From JACOMS01 sp964352785 (GTDB lineage Bacteria; Pseudomonadota; Alphaproteobacteria; Caulobacterales; Maricaulaceae): a stretch of 64,000 nt of DNA. The stretch lies in NCBI GenBank assembly GCA_964352785.1, contig CAYGTI010000001.1:248001-312000 (forward strand), given 5' to 3'. The translations under genes and the position numbers were made by a program. Shown here piece by piece: positions 9,441-18,994 of this stretch (the first letter of the stretch is position 1; each line of letters begins with the position of its first letter). The notes beneath the pieces are model-generated. The model saw only the letters and a list, made by a program, of their open reading frames with translations, searched no databases and was not told the origin of the DNA.

Positions 9441-11921
9441 CTATTGGAACTTGTAACTCGCTCTCATACCAATCACGCGCGGCGGTATAGGCGTCGGGCG
9501 GAAACCACGGAAAATATGAGATCCGCCGTCCGTATCAGTGAAGCTCTGAATTGAACGTCCTGTGCCCGTGATAGTCGACTCTGCATATTCATTAAACAGA
9601 TTATTTGAATATAAAGTCAGGTTCCAATTGTCGTTCTCTAGTGAGATTGACGCATTTGCCAAGAGGTAACCATCAAGGGTTTCACCATTGGCAATACTTC
9701 CGACACGCTGGAAAATGTCGCTCGTGTACGACCCGCCAAGACGGTAAACGATATCATATTCAGATGAGATATTTTGCGTGTAGTCGCCAAAGATACTGAA
9801 CTGATGTTCAGGTGAGCCAGGAAGGCGGTCGCCGTCTTTGCCGCCAGCCCCAAGGCAAAGAGGATTGGTAGGAGTTATAAAGTCTCCATTCCCATCCACA
9901 GGACATGTTGCCGCGTCTGACGCATCAGGGTTAACACCATAAAAACCGTCAGTTGAAATAAGGTTGGGTGCAGCGCTTGTCAGTTGTGCATTTGTATAAG
10001 CGTAGTTACCGCGAATGTTAATCGCATCCGTTGGGGCATAATCAAAACTAACTTCGAAGCCTTTGGATTGAGCTGTCCCACCATTTTGTAGGAAAGTTAA
10101 GCTACCATTTTGAGTGGCGCCTTCTAGTAGGATGCCTTCCCAATCTAGAAGGTAAACTGCGCCGTTTAGAGTAAGCCTACCATCCATCAATGTGCTTTTA
10201 ACTCCGACCTCATAATTTGTTGTAGAATCAGGACCGTAGCTCTGTTCATTAGGTAAGGCGCACAATGTTTGTACGTTAGGATCAATGACCGCTGGACAAG
10301 GTTGTATGCCGTTAGCTCCGCCCAAACGGAAACCTTCGGAAATGGTCGCATAAACATTAACGTCATCATTGACAGCGTAAGATGTATTGACTTTGAATAA
10401 AGTTCCGTCGTCTTTCGCGTCATTTAGAGGATCAAAGGCTTCTTCTGCTATACTCTCCAATGTTGTTTGTACGTAAGTTGCCGCTGCAAAGAACGGAACT
10501 TCAGCATCACTGACCGACTTCAAATCATATTCATAATAACGCCCACCGAGTGTGACTTGCCATGCATCCGTAATATCAAAACCAACCTCGCCAAAGACGG
10601 CTTTTTCTATGTCCTTTGAGTTCGTAAAGGCATCATATTCCAAATCGTCGGGGCGGGTTGAGAACGGATGGTTTGGCGTAAACTCGTGTGAATAGGACTG
10701 CGACTTGGTTTCATTATAGAAAGCCCCGATGATCCAATTATAACGGTGGTCGCCTTTGGACACGAGTCGAACTTCTTGGTTAAAAAATTCTTCCCGCGCG
10801 GCTTCCTCTGTTATGGCTGTGAAGGTCGGAAAACTCTCATAGCTGTACTGCAAGCCAATGAGTAAGTCGGTCTGATCACGATTGCCGAGCTCATCATATT
10901 TACCAAAACCAGTGGCTGACGTGAGTTCTGCAAACCCTAAATCCGCTGTCACTTCGAGTGCCAGTAATTGATCATCACGGTCATTAGGCTCTAAAACACG
11001 TGTCCCTGACTCGTAGGGGCCGGTGATAAAGGTATTGTTGGCATCCCGTCCGTTCACATAACCATTGTGTGAACGTCCTTCAACATTTTGGAACTGACCA
11101 TAATATGTAAGGTTTGCATCAATTGCATCAATGGGTGACCACCGCGCCGCTATACGCATAGAGAGCGTGTTTTCTTTGTTGGCATCCTCAACTGTGCGGA
11201 CATCAGATGCAAGATCCGGATTGGAAAATCCGATTTGCTTCACGACATTCACATAGTCGATATACCCATCATCTCTAAGATAATCCAAAGACCCACGGAT
11301 CGCAAAGTTTTCACTAATAGGTACATTTGCAGTGAACCCTACATCGGTAGAAATGCCGCCGCCTTCTGCGTAATTATATGCGTCGGCTCTGAGTTCAAAA
11401 TATTCAGTGCCAAATTCAGGTCTGTTCGGAATGTAACGTACCGCCCCACCCATTGTCCCGGCACCATAAAGCGTTCCCTGCGGCCCTAATAGGACTTCAA
11501 CTTGTTTCATATCATTAAGTTTTAAATCAACGAAAAGGGGAATTTCACCAATATAAGTCGCAACAGTTCCATTATTATTTGCTGCGCCTAAGCCATCAGC
11601 ATTTAAGCCGCGAATAACAATACCGTCTTGTTCGCGGCCACCTGAGTTAATGATGTGAAAACCTGGCACCCAAGCTGACAATTCCGCAAGGTCAGTAATA
11701 CCGATATCTTCTAGTTCTTTCGCGCTTACAGCCGATATATTGAGCGGAACATCTTGAAGGGATTCCGCGCGTCTCGTGGCCGTTACGATGATTTCATCGG
11801 TAACTTGAGCTTGAGCGGGCGCGGAAAAACTTGCAACTCCAATGGGCAAGGCCAAAATGCTGGCCGTCATTTTCAAGCTGTTCTTAAATGATATAGTCTT
11901 ATGCATTTTATTTTCTTTCAT
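9441..11921 (-). CDS. TonB-dependent outer-membrane receptor
   Basis: An 826-aa receptor with a signal peptide ending near PAQAQ, a TonB box (DEIIVTATRR), a plug domain (LQDVPLNISAVSAKEL through GPQGTLYGAGTMGGAVRYI), and a barrel ending in ASYKFQ. The plug resembles the broad group of siderophore/vitamin/saccharide-like receptors common in sphingomonads and Caulobacterales. Two Met codons, at residues 1 and 6, are possible starts; neither has a strong ribosome site. It is divergently transcribed from a TPR-sulfotransferase gene 185 bp away, a pairing that may be functional. The ligand is unknown. Confidence 0.92.
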   Translation of the reverse strand: MKENKMHKTISFKNSLKMTASILALPIGVASFSAPAQAQVTDEIIVTATRRAESLQDVPLNISAVSAKELEDIGITDLAELSAWVPGFHIINSGGREQDGIVIRGLNADGLGAANNNGTVATYIGEIPLFVDLKLNDMKQVEVLLGPQGTLYGAGTMGGAVRYIPNRPEFGTEYFELRADAYNYAEGGGISTDVGFTANVPISENFAIRGSLDYLRDDGYIDYVNVVKQIGFSNPDLASDVRTVEDANKENTLSMRIAARWSPIDAIDANLTYYGQFQNVEGRSHNGYVNGRDANNTFITGPYESGTRVLEPNDRDDQLLALEVTADLGFAELTSATGFGKYDELGNRDQTDLLIGLQYSYESFPTFTAITEEAAREEFFNQEVRLVSKGDHRYNWIIGAFYNETKSQSYSHEFTPNHPFSTRPDDLEYDAFTNSKDIEKAVFGEVGFDITDAWQVTLGGRYYEYDLKSVSDAEVPFFAAATYVQTTLESIAEEAFDPLNDAKDDGTLFKVNTSYAVNDDVNVYATISEGFRLGGANGIQPCPAVIDPNVQTLCALPNEQSYGPDSTTNYEVGVKSTLMDGRLTLNGAVYLLDWEGILLEGATQNGSLTFLQNGGTAQSKGFEVSFDYAPTDAINIRGNYAYTNAQLTSAAPNLISTDGFYGVNPDASDAATCPVDGNGDFITPTNPLCLGAGGKDGDRLPGSPEHQFSIFGDYTQNISSEYDIVYRLGGSYTSDIFQRVGSIANGETLDGYLLANASISLENDNWNLTLYSNNLFNEYAESTITGTGRSIQSFTDTDGGSHIFRGFRPTPIPPRVIGMRASYKFQ

Positions 11922-12106
11922 ATTTTTAGCGTGGCTCTATTGCGGCCTTTAGCGTAGACATATAGTCCGACGACACGTCATGTCCGAACTCAAATACAAA
12001 AATCAAGTAAAAATTCGAGCCATCCACGCTTAGAGGCATAAACGCACAAAAATAGATTTTGAGAGATGCATTTGTGTCACACAATCTAAATTGCTAAAGG
12101 CCGCTT

Positions 12107-13699
12107 ATGACTTCCGTAACTCTCGAATCTGGCTTAGCGCTTATACGAAAAAAAAACTATCGAAGCGTTCATAGTAGCGCCATAAATGCTTTGAAGCGCA
12201 ACAAACTAGACCCACTGCCCTATTTTTTGCTTGGGGTAATAGCTTCAGAGCATCAAAATCAAGTGAAGGCCTTCGAGCTATTTTCAAAAGCCGTAGAACT
12301 TGACGACGGCATTGTTGACTTTCACGTTCATCTGGCCAAAACGCTTTCAGCGTTAGGACGTCAAAATTTAGCTAAAGCTCAAGCCGACATAGCTGCAAAT
12401 TTTGCAACAGATGATATTTTCATGCTTGATACTCTGGGCGTTATCTACAGCCGCTCTGGTTACCATGAACTGGCGATACCTCTCTTTGAAAAAGTTGTCA
12501 GCCAAAGCCCAGAACAGGCAAATTACTATTTTAACCTTGGAGCTTCAGCGCAATTCATTGGCGACTTCGGTAAATCTAAGTCGGCCTATGAAAACACAGT
12601 CAGACTTGATCCAACTTTTTATCGGGCTTGGTCATCGTTAGTGTCTCTTACTAAACAAACGCAGGACGATAATCACCTTGATACACTTATGGAGCTTTTT
12701 GAGAGTAGTCTTAATGACGCTGAAGGGCAGTTGCAACTTGGTCACTCTATTGCAAAAACTCTAGAGGATTTAGGACGTCACGAAGAAAGTTTTGAGTGGC
12801 TGACTCGGGGTAAGTCAAAAAAGCGAAAGCAACTTCGCTATAATCGAAAAGCTGGTCTAGCAACATTTGATGCTGCAAAATTAATCAGCAGCGGACCCAA
12901 TGAAATGGCTAACCATTACTCTGATGCAAGCCCGATCTTTATCGTAGGTTTGCCGCGAACAGGTACAACGCTTGTTGACCGTATTCTGTCCTCTCATTCT
13001 GATGTTATATCTGCGGGTGAACTCAATATTTTTGCGGAACTTGTAAAGCGGGCAACCGAAACCGACTCTCACCTCGTTTTGGACGCAGACACATTTTTAA
13101 GCGCGAACGAGATTGACATCGCAAGTGTTGGAAAAACGTATATCCAAATGACCTCCGAGCGGGCAAAAGGTTCGAAATGTATGATCGATAAAATGCCGCT
13201 TAATTTTTTCTATGCGGCACTCATACATAAAGCTTTGCCCAACGCCCGTATTATAGCTCTGCGAAGGGGGGCAATGGATAGTTGTCTATCAAACTACCGG
13301 CAGCTATTTTCGACGGAATATTCTTACTATAATTATACGTTTGATATTGAGGATACCGCTTGGTTTTATCGTCAATTTCATGAGTTAATGGCGCATTGGC
13401 GGGGGGCATTACCCGCTAGCCGCTTCATGGAAATTCATTATGAAGATATTGTTTTTGATCAAGAGAATCAAACTCGCAAACTCCTCAAATTTTGCGGACT
13501 GAGTTGGCAAGAGGCTTGTCTTCGTTTTCACGAAAATGCGGCACCTGTATCAACAGCAAGCTCAGTCCAAGTTCGGCAACCTTTATATTCTGGGTCTATA
13601 GGGCGTTGGAAAAAATATGGACGCAAACTCGATCAACTTAAAACCGCGCTAGGCGATCTCACAAATCAAACCGCCTCTAGACAGACATTGTCAGATTAA
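12107..13699 (+). CDS. TPR-repeat sulfotransferase
   Basis: A 530-aa protein in two parts. The N-terminal 240 residues or so are tetratricopeptide-like repeats (for example the stretches ending FELFSKAVELDD and YYFNLGASAQFIGDFGKSKSAYENTV). The C-terminal half is a sulfotransferase domain with the 5'-phosphosulfate loop GLPRTGTTLVDRIL (from about residue 282) and a 3'-phosphate motif in ALRRGAMDSCLSNYRQ. The family transfers sulfate from PAPS to hydroxyl groups of proteins or glycans. No signal peptide is visible, so it should be cytoplasmic. The TPR part may select a protein or peptide acceptor. Its divergent partner is a TonB receptor. Confidence 0.85.
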   Translation: MTSVTLESGLALIRKKNYRSVHSSAINALKRNKLDPLPYFLLGVIASEHQNQVKAFELFSKAVELDDGIVDFHVHLAKTLSALGRQNLAKAQADIAANFATDDIFMLDTLGVIYSRSGYHELAIPLFEKVVSQSPEQANYYFNLGASAQFIGDFGKSKSAYENTVRLDPTFYRAWSSLVSLTKQTQDDNHLDTLMELFESSLNDAEGQLQLGHSIAKTLEDLGRHEESFEWLTRGKSKKRKQLRYNRKAGLATFDAAKLISSGPNEMANHYSDASPIFIVGLPRTGTTLVDRILSSHSDVISAGELNIFAELVKRATETDSHLVLDADTFLSANEIDIASVGKTYIQMTSERAKGSKCMIDKMPLNFFYAALIHKALPNARIIALRRGAMDSCLSNYRQLFSTEYSYYNYTFDIEDTAWFYRQFHELMAHWRGALPASRFMEIHYEDIVFDQENQTRKLLKFCGLSWQEACLRFHENAAPVSTASSVQVRQPLYSGSIGRWKKYGRKLDQLKTALGDLTNQTASRQTLSD

Positions 13700-13702
13700 C
13701 GC

Positions 13703-13894
13703 GTGATTTTTGGTTTGATGCTGTTTCAAGCAGCGATCAACACTATTAAATCTGCGGAATCTATTGATGCTATCTTGCTAAGCGGAACCGGTATGTCGAC
13801 CTTACCTGGTATCGAGGCGGCAAATATTAGTATTCCAATAGTCTCATCCAATCTGTACTTAGCTTGCAGCCTATTATCTGCACTTGAACAGTGA
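13703..13894 (+). pseudogene. C-terminal remnant of an Asp/Glu-racemase / maleate-isomerase family gene
   Basis: The frame starting at GTG 13703 reads like only the end of an Asp/Glu racemase superfamily protein (maleate isomerase / arylmalonate decarboxylase type). It shows ESIDAILLSGTGMSTLP, which contains the second catalytic-position motif region, followed by IPIVSSNLYLACSLLSAL. About 180 N-terminal residues expected for the family are missing, with the sulfotransferase gene directly upstream. The same frame stays open for another 31 codons after the TGA at 13892-13894. I read it as a deletion remnant, although a free-standing small protein cannot be excluded. Confidence 0.45.
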
Positions 13895-14064
13895 GTTGTT
13901 GAGTCCAATGCACTCACATATTTTGGGCTCGGAGACACGCTTGAAAGCGAGTACTTATGCATAATGAATAACTATGTTTGGAAAACTTGAACGCTTCAAT
14001 CCTAGGCACTTACTTTTGATATAGTTAAATGCTTTAAGTTGTCTCGAAGCTTACAAAAGCTGGA

Positions 14065-15483
14065 ATGGATAAAGCAGGTATGAGACCAACACTGTTTGAC
14101 AAATTGTGGAACCAGCACCGCGTCTTGACGCTGGACAGCGGCGAAGATTTGATCGCCATTGACCGCGTTTTTTTGCACGAGCGCACAGGCAGCGTGGCAC
14201 TTGAAAGCCTTGCAGCGTCCGGGCGTAAACCGCTCGACGCGAAACGCGTGTTTTGCACTATGGATCATATCGTTTCTAACGCAGATGGGCGCGGGGCCAA
14301 TGATGCCCGCACCCCCGGCGGCGATGTCTTTATCAAGGCCACCCGCATTGCCGCGAAGGCTGCCGGGATTAACCTAATTGACGTTTTGGATGAAAACCAA
14401 GGCATAGTGCATGTGATTGCGCCAGAACTTGGCATTGCTATGCCCGGCCTGTCGCTCGTTTGCCCTGATAGTCATACGTGCTCGCTCGGCGCGCTGGGCG
14501 CTATGGCGTGGGGCATAGGGTCAAGCGACGCAGAACACGCTATGGTGACAGGCTGTTTGCGCGTGAAAAAACCACCGCAAATGCTTATTACTGTGAACGG
14601 CGACATTCGCGACGGCGTGACAGCCAAGGATATCGCCTTACATATTATCGCCGCTCTGGGTGCATCGGGCGCAAAACGCTGCGCCGTAGAATATAAAGGC
14701 ACAGCGATTTCCGCCCTATCCATCGAAGAGCGCTTAACCCTGTGTAACATGGCCGTAGAATTCGCAGCCTTTTCCGCCATTATTGCGCCAGATGAGAAGA
14801 CAGTTGCCTATGTCAAAGGCCGAAAATATGCGCCAACGGGTGCAAATTATCAATCAGCGCTCATGGATTGGGCCGCGCTGACATCTGACCCGGACGCCGA
14901 CTATGATTATCAGTACAGTTTTGATGCGGAAGACATCCGCGCGACTGTGACATGGGGCACATCGCCTGCGCAAGCCGGGCCGATAGACTCTACTGTGCCC
15001 GTAAGCGATGCAACCAATGCCCGCGCGATAGAGTATATGGATATTACCCCCGGCCAACAACTCGACCGACTTGCCATAAACGGCGCATTTATCGGGTCTT
15101 GCACAAATGCACGCCTGTCTGATTTACAGGCGGCGGCAGCGGTTTTAAACGGCCGCACAGTTGCAAACGGCGTCAAGGCCATTTGCGTGCCCGGCTCTAT
15201 GTCCGTGCGCCGCGCCGCCGAAGCCGAGGGGCTGGACAAGATTTTTCGCGCTGCCGGTTTTGAGTGGGGAGCCCCGGGCTGCGCGCTGTGTTTCTATGCA
15301 GGCGGCGAAACCTTTGCACCGGGGTCGCGCGTCATATCCACAACCAACCGCAATTTTGAAGGCCGCCAAGGCCCGAATGTGCGCACACATCTCGCCAGCC
15401 CCGCCGTCGTCGCCGCTAGCGCTATCGCCGGAAAAATCACCGACCCCACAAACATTGCAAAAGACAAGAAAAATGCCGCATAA
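14065..15483 (+). CDS. leuC: LeuC-type dehydratase large subunit (3-isopropylmalate dehydratase family)
   Basis: A 472-aa aconitase-superfamily protein colinear with LeuC. It begins near TLFDKLWNQH and contains CPDSHTCSLGALGAMAWGIG, VTAKDIALHIIAALG, VTWGTSPAQ, FIGSCTNARLSDL and NRNFEGRQGP. Iron-sulfur cluster cysteines lie in GSCTN and in GCALC. LeuC with LeuD isomerises 2- to 3-isopropylmalate in leucine synthesis, with a [4Fe-4S] cluster. The sequence after the cluster cysteines (FYAGG) departs from the usual LAMN-type stretch, so a related hydro-lyase (for example of a substituted maleate) is an alternative. The start may instead be the ATG at 14080. It overlaps leuD by 11 bases. Confidence 0.8.
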   Translation: MDKAGMRPTLFDKLWNQHRVLTLDSGEDLIAIDRVFLHERTGSVALESLAASGRKPLDAKRVFCTMDHIVSNADGRGANDARTPGGDVFIKATRIAAKAAGINLIDVLDENQGIVHVIAPELGIAMPGLSLVCPDSHTCSLGALGAMAWGIGSSDAEHAMVTGCLRVKKPPQMLITVNGDIRDGVTAKDIALHIIAALGASGAKRCAVEYKGTAISALSIEERLTLCNMAVEFAAFSAIIAPDEKTVAYVKGRKYAPTGANYQSALMDWAALTSDPDADYDYQYSFDAEDIRATVTWGTSPAQAGPIDSTVPVSDATNARAIEYMDITPGQQLDRLAINGAFIGSCTNARLSDLQAAAAVLNGRTVANGVKAICVPGSMSVRRAAEAEGLDKIFRAAGFEWGAPGCALCFYAGGETFAPGSRVISTTNRNFEGRQGPNVRTHLASPAVVAASAIAGKITDPTNIAKDKKNAA

Positions 15484-16060
15484 GCCCTTCATAATTCATA
15501 CTGGTATGGCCGCGCCCATGCTGCGTGATAATATTGATACCGATCAGATCATACCCTCGCGCGAGATGAAAAGCGTGTCTAAAATCGGCCTCGGCGACGG
15601 CATGTTCGCGGGCCAGCGCTACACCAAGCCCGGCGGCCGCGAGCCAAACCCCGATTTCGTGCTCAACCAACCCGCCTATAAACGCGCCACTATACTCTTG
15701 TCGGGCAAAAATTTCGGCTGTGGGTCCTCGCGGGAACACGCCGTCTGGGCGCTCGCTGAATACGGCATTCGCGCGGTTATCGCAGAGAGCTTTGGCCAGA
15801 TTTTCTACAATAATTGCATTACAAATGGCATTGCCGCAATTACACTAGGCGCTAAAGATATTGCAAAACTCAAAGCCGTAAATCCCGTCACGATTGATCT
15901 ACCAAGCCAAACCGCAAACGATATCCCGTTTTTTATCAATAAAGGGGATAAGGACATGCTCGTCGGAGGTCTCGACGCGATAGGCATGACCCTCAACCAC
16001 GCGGACGCCATCAAAACACATATTCAAAAAGACCATATAGCGAGAGCTTGGGCTTATTGA
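15473..16060 (+). CDS. leuD: LeuD-type dehydratase small subunit
   Basis: A 195-aa swivel-domain subunit. The ATG at 15473 lies inside the end of leuC, so the two are translationally coupled. Family features are DNIDTDQIIPSREMK (about 20-34), the NFGCGSSREHAVWAL loop near residue 84, and AESFGQIFYNNCITNGI. Its length matches LeuD (about 200 aa). It forms the heterodimeric isopropylmalate isomerase with the upstream large subunit. The same caution about exact substrate applies. Confidence 0.85.
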   Translation: MPHKPFIIHTGMAAPMLRDNIDTDQIIPSREMKSVSKIGLGDGMFAGQRYTKPGGREPNPDFVLNQPAYKRATILLSGKNFGCGSSREHAVWALAEYGIRAVIAESFGQIFYNNCITNGIAAITLGAKDIAKLKAVNPVTIDLPSQTANDIPFFINKGDKDMLVGGLDAIGMTLNHADAIKTHIQKDHIARAWAY

Positions 16061-16187
16061 GGGCTTAATCAGATTAAAAGTATCTTTTTGTAGACCTCAT
16101 TAAATTGATGTTTGCAACCTAGGCCTCCTTTTATAAAAGACGGGATGCCTTATCATAAGCGCCCCTTCACTCTATCAGACAGAAAAC

Positions 16188-17039
16188 ATGATGACGAAAA
16201 TTCCACATTATATCCTAAAAGTAAGCTGCCAGGATCAGCCCGGTATTGTCGCGGCTATAACCCGGTGCATCGCAGAAAGTGATGGCAATATTGAAGAGTG
16301 TCAGCAGTTTGATGACCCGGAGACACAAAAGCTTCTGATGCGTATTCGGTTCTCAACGCCTGCAATCGAGAAATTCGAGTTTCAATTACGGCCTATCATT
16401 GAAAGATTAGAATTGCGCAGCGAAATTGTGCCTGAGACCCGTAACGGCCGCGTATTAATTATGGTCTCAAAAATGGATCATTGTTTAAGTGATCTTATGT
16501 ACAGGTGGAAAAAGAACGACCTGAAAATGGATCTCGTCGGCGTCATATCCAATCATGAGACAAGCCGCGAGCAGGTTGAGAGCCAAAATATACCTTATAT
16601 GGTCATGAAGATCACGAAAGAGAACAAAAAAGAGCAAGAAGCAAAACTCATGACATATATCCAAGAGAACGAGATAGATCTCGTCGTTCTTGCACGGTAT
16701 ATGCAAATTCTATCAGATGATTTTTCAAAAAAACTCTATGGGAAAGTTATCAATATTCACCATTCTTTTCTGCCCAGTTTCAAGGGCGCACGGGCTTACC
16801 ACCAAGCTTATAGGCGCGGTGTAAAAATCATCGGAGCAACGGCGCACTATGTTACGGCAGACTTGGATGAAGGGCCTATTATCGAACAAGAAGTTGCGCG
16901 GGTGAAGCACTCCTATGACGCAAACGAACTTGTTCGTGTTGGCCGCGACCTTGAAAGCACTGTTCTTTCCAGAGCCGTGCGCTGGCATCTTGAAAACCGG
17001 GTATTTCTAAACGAGACGAAGACGGTTGTCTTTAATTAG
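16188..17039 (+). CDS. purU: Formyltetrahydrofolate deformylase
   Basis: This 283-aa protein has an N-terminal ACT domain (about 5-85, with SCQDQPGIVAAITRCIAE) and a formyltransferase-like hydrolase domain (about 88-280). The conserved active-site segment NIHHSFLPSFKGARAYHQAY is followed by GATAHYVTADLDEGPIIEQ. This arrangement is typical of PurU, which hydrolyses 10-formyl-THF to formate and THF to balance one-carbon pools. Length is normal. It stands alone, 127 bases after leuD, and no regulatory element is apparent in the gap. Confidence 0.93.
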   Translation: MMTKIPHYILKVSCQDQPGIVAAITRCIAESDGNIEECQQFDDPETQKLLMRIRFSTPAIEKFEFQLRPIIERLELRSEIVPETRNGRVLIMVSKMDHCLSDLMYRWKKNDLKMDLVGVISNHETSREQVESQNIPYMVMKITKENKKEQEAKLMTYIQENEIDLVVLARYMQILSDDFSKKLYGKVINIHHSFLPSFKGARAYHQAYRRGVKIIGATAHYVTADLDEGPIIEQEVARVKHSYDANELVRVGRDLESTVLSRAVRWHLENRVFLNETKTVVFN

Positions 17040-17191
17040 GTTCTATTCAGGATTTAAGGCTTAATCATACTCAGCAGAGTATCGGAGTAAAAGCGGCCCG
17101 CCCCAAAAGGTATGTCTCAGTTTCAATCTTCCGTAAAAAGCTTGAGTCACAAAATTCAGCCCGAAGACTCATAAATACAAAACCCTAAAAC

Positions 17192-17887
17192 CTAACCGAA
17201 GCCTACGGTAAAAATGCGGCTTTGCAGCCAGAGAAGAGACGGGTACGCGGCCAGCCACACCCAGAAAAAACGGTTCAATCCAAAAAGGCACGCATTCCCA
17301 AGGTGAAAAACAGCCGCAATGATCAGCCCTATTATGAGCGCCGTTTGCGAAAACAATGTTAGCGGAAAAAACAGCTCGAACAGCATCACCGCCCAAGACA
17401 TCACAAACAGAAGCTTTGGCCGCTTCGCCCATCCCCTCAACGATTCGCTCACCGGATATGCTGAGAACGCAAATACATCACGCAGCGCGCGGCCCCTGCG
17501 CCAGTCGGAGTTTACAATTTTAACCCAGCCAGACATAAAATAGGACAGCACGGTTTGCAGCGCGAGATAGCCGAAAACATATTCCTGCCAGCGCGGCGAC
17601 GGCATAAACTGCGCGGCACACAAACAGCATAAAATCAGCAAACCCATGCGGTCACTGCCGCCATTATAAGGCCCTTGGAACCGCCTCAAAATAAGGAGCG
17701 AGATCACAACAAGCGCCGCGCACATCCACGGCGTGTAAACCCCAAACAAGAGCAAAATACTCAAACACAGGCGTAGAAAAAATAAGGCTCTCTCCTGTTT
17801 TGCGGCCCCCAGATGCTCAACGCTTTGCAGAATAAACGCAAACGCCAAAACGATCTCCGTCGCGCGAATGGCAAGTTCAAGGCTCAT
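17192..17887 (-). CDS. HTTM/DoxX-like integral membrane protein
   Basis: A 231-aa protein with about six membrane segments, taking the ATG at 17887 (MSLELAIRATEIVLAF). It resembles the HTTM (horizontally transferred transmembrane, vitamin-K carboxylase-like) and DoxX/MauE-like groups. A conserved-looking polar stretch, YFMSGWVKIVNSDWRRG, lies between membrane segments near residues 115-131, followed by FAFSAYPVSESLRGW. It overlaps the end of the upstream gene by 11 bases, so the two are translationally coupled. The function is not established, and it has only the short 157 aa length-class partner upstream for context. Confidence 0.6.
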   Translation of the reverse strand: MSLELAIRATEIVLAFAFILQSVEHLGAAKQERALFFLRLCLSILLLFGVYTPWMCAALVVISLLILRRFQGPYNGGSDRMGLLILCCLCAAQFMPSPRWQEYVFGYLALQTVLSYFMSGWVKIVNSDWRRGRALRDVFAFSAYPVSESLRGWAKRPKLLFVMSWAVMLFELFFPLTLFSQTALIIGLIIAAVFHLGNACLFGLNRFFWVWLAAYPSLLWLQSRIFTVGFG

Positions 17888-18347
17888 GAGCTCTCTCCCC
17901 AATATCCCCCTCTGCTGCGTTTCCGATATGATGACACTCGGACACAAACATAATGTCTTTAACCAGCGCGTCGTCTTGACGGGAGATAAACACAAGCCGG
18001 AATTGCAGATAAGATGCCGCCACCCGCTCTCCGGAAATAGGTTTAATCTCTGCGGTAATACGACTCAAAATTTCTTGATAATAATGCACCCGTCCGCTCT
18101 CCATCAGGTTCTCGGCGCAGTTCACAAGAAAAAGAGATTGGTTCCAAACCGGATTCCACACCATCCGCAGCGTCATAGCGCGCAGCGGTACATGGGCAGG
18201 TCGGGGCCGAAACTCCTGCCAAACCGCCTCCATATCGCCGGGCATTTTCAGGCGCGCAAACTCAATACGCGGCGACGGCGCTATCACATCAAAAAACCGC
18301 CACGACGGAATGAGAGCGGGCAGCAAAAGGGTTAGGGTTTTGAGCAT
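17877..18347 (-). CDS. Conserved-type small protein coupled to the HTTM-like gene
   Basis: A 156-aa protein I do not recognise. The first 20 or so residues are hydrophobic (MLKTLTLLLPALIPSWRFF) and could be a signal anchor. The remainder is soluble, with no cysteine pair or obvious catalytic motif. The overlap with the following membrane protein gene (ATG of that gene lies within its final codons) indicates that the two proteins are made together and may form one complex. The start lacks a clear ribosome site. Confidence 0.6.
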   Translation of the reverse strand: MLKTLTLLLPALIPSWRFFDVIAPSPRIEFARLKMPGDMEAVWQEFRPRPAHVPLRAMTLRMVWNPVWNQSLFLVNCAENLMESGRVHYYQEILSRITAEIKPISGERVAASYLQFRLVFISRQDDALVKDIMFVSECHHIGNAAEGDIGERAHEP

Positions 18348-18433
18348 AGGAGGTGCTGTATAGCGAAGGAATAAAGCTGCGGCTATGGCTGGGGTGTAAT
18401 ATAGCGGGTCTCGCTGGACACTTCCTGCAGTGA

Positions 18434-18598
18434 CTATAGCTTTTCTCTAAGCGCTTCGTAAGGGGTTTTTCCAGCAAACGCTCCGTGCGGTCTGTGGGAG
18501 TTATAGAACCTTTCCCATTCATCCAGTTTTGCAACCAGATCAACGTCGCCTTTATAGCTTAGACGTTGATAAAACTCATCCCGGTGCGCCGTCATAAA
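18434..18598 (-). pseudogene. C-terminal fragment of an IS3/IS481-type transposase (OrfB)
   Basis: A frame ending at 18434 reads AHRDEFYQRLSYKGDVDL, then EWERFYNSHRPHGAF, then KTPYEALREKL and a stop. This is the typical end of the integrase core in IS3/IS481 transposases. Roughly 200 residues that should precede it, including the DDE residues up to the last Glu region, are absent. Confidence 0.7.
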
Positions 18599-18884
18599 GG
18601 CGTACTTCACCCGTGGTCCTTTGCATAGTACACCGTGGCCTTTTCAAGATGTCACGCTCCTCGGTGACGCGGCGTAGCTCCGCCTTCAGCCGTGTGATCT
18701 CAGCCGTGTCTGCGAAGATGGCAACATCACTCGCTTGGCCGCCATATCGCTTCACCCAATCGTAAAGCGACTTGGTGCTGACGCCGAGACGCCCAGCAAC
18801 AGATGTCACGCTGTGCCCTCTGTCCGTAACTTGCGATACGGCCCCCAATTCAAACTCTTGTGTATACCTGATACGACCGCCCAT
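18576..18884 (-). pseudogene. IS3-family OrfA, truncated and shifted at its end
   Basis: A 102-aa frame with an HTH at about residues 10-50 (TQEFELGAVSQV through STKSLYDWVKRYGG), followed by a leucine-zipper-like coil ending EERDILK, where normal OrfA proteins continue into a KKA-type tail. Here the frame runs into unrelated residues because of the internal deletion that joins it to the OrfB remnant. It should not transpose. Confidence 0.7.
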
Positions 18885-18994
18885 AAGACACTCTCTTTGC
18901 TTCCGGTTTTACCAAACAAGGTGTCTACAAAGCTAGACGCACATCAAACCTAAAATCTCTGCGGAATTAAATGAAATCCACCAAATTTCTGGAA

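Larger units (their letters stand above)
18415..18928 (-). mobile_element. Internally deleted IS3-type insertion sequence
   Basis: The segment holds the front of an IS3 OrfA and the tail of a DDE transposase with the middle missing. The two ends, TGGACACTTCC near 18413 and (complement strand) TAGACACCTTG near 18926, look like imperfect terminal repeats. Exact boundaries are approximate. Confidence 0.6.
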
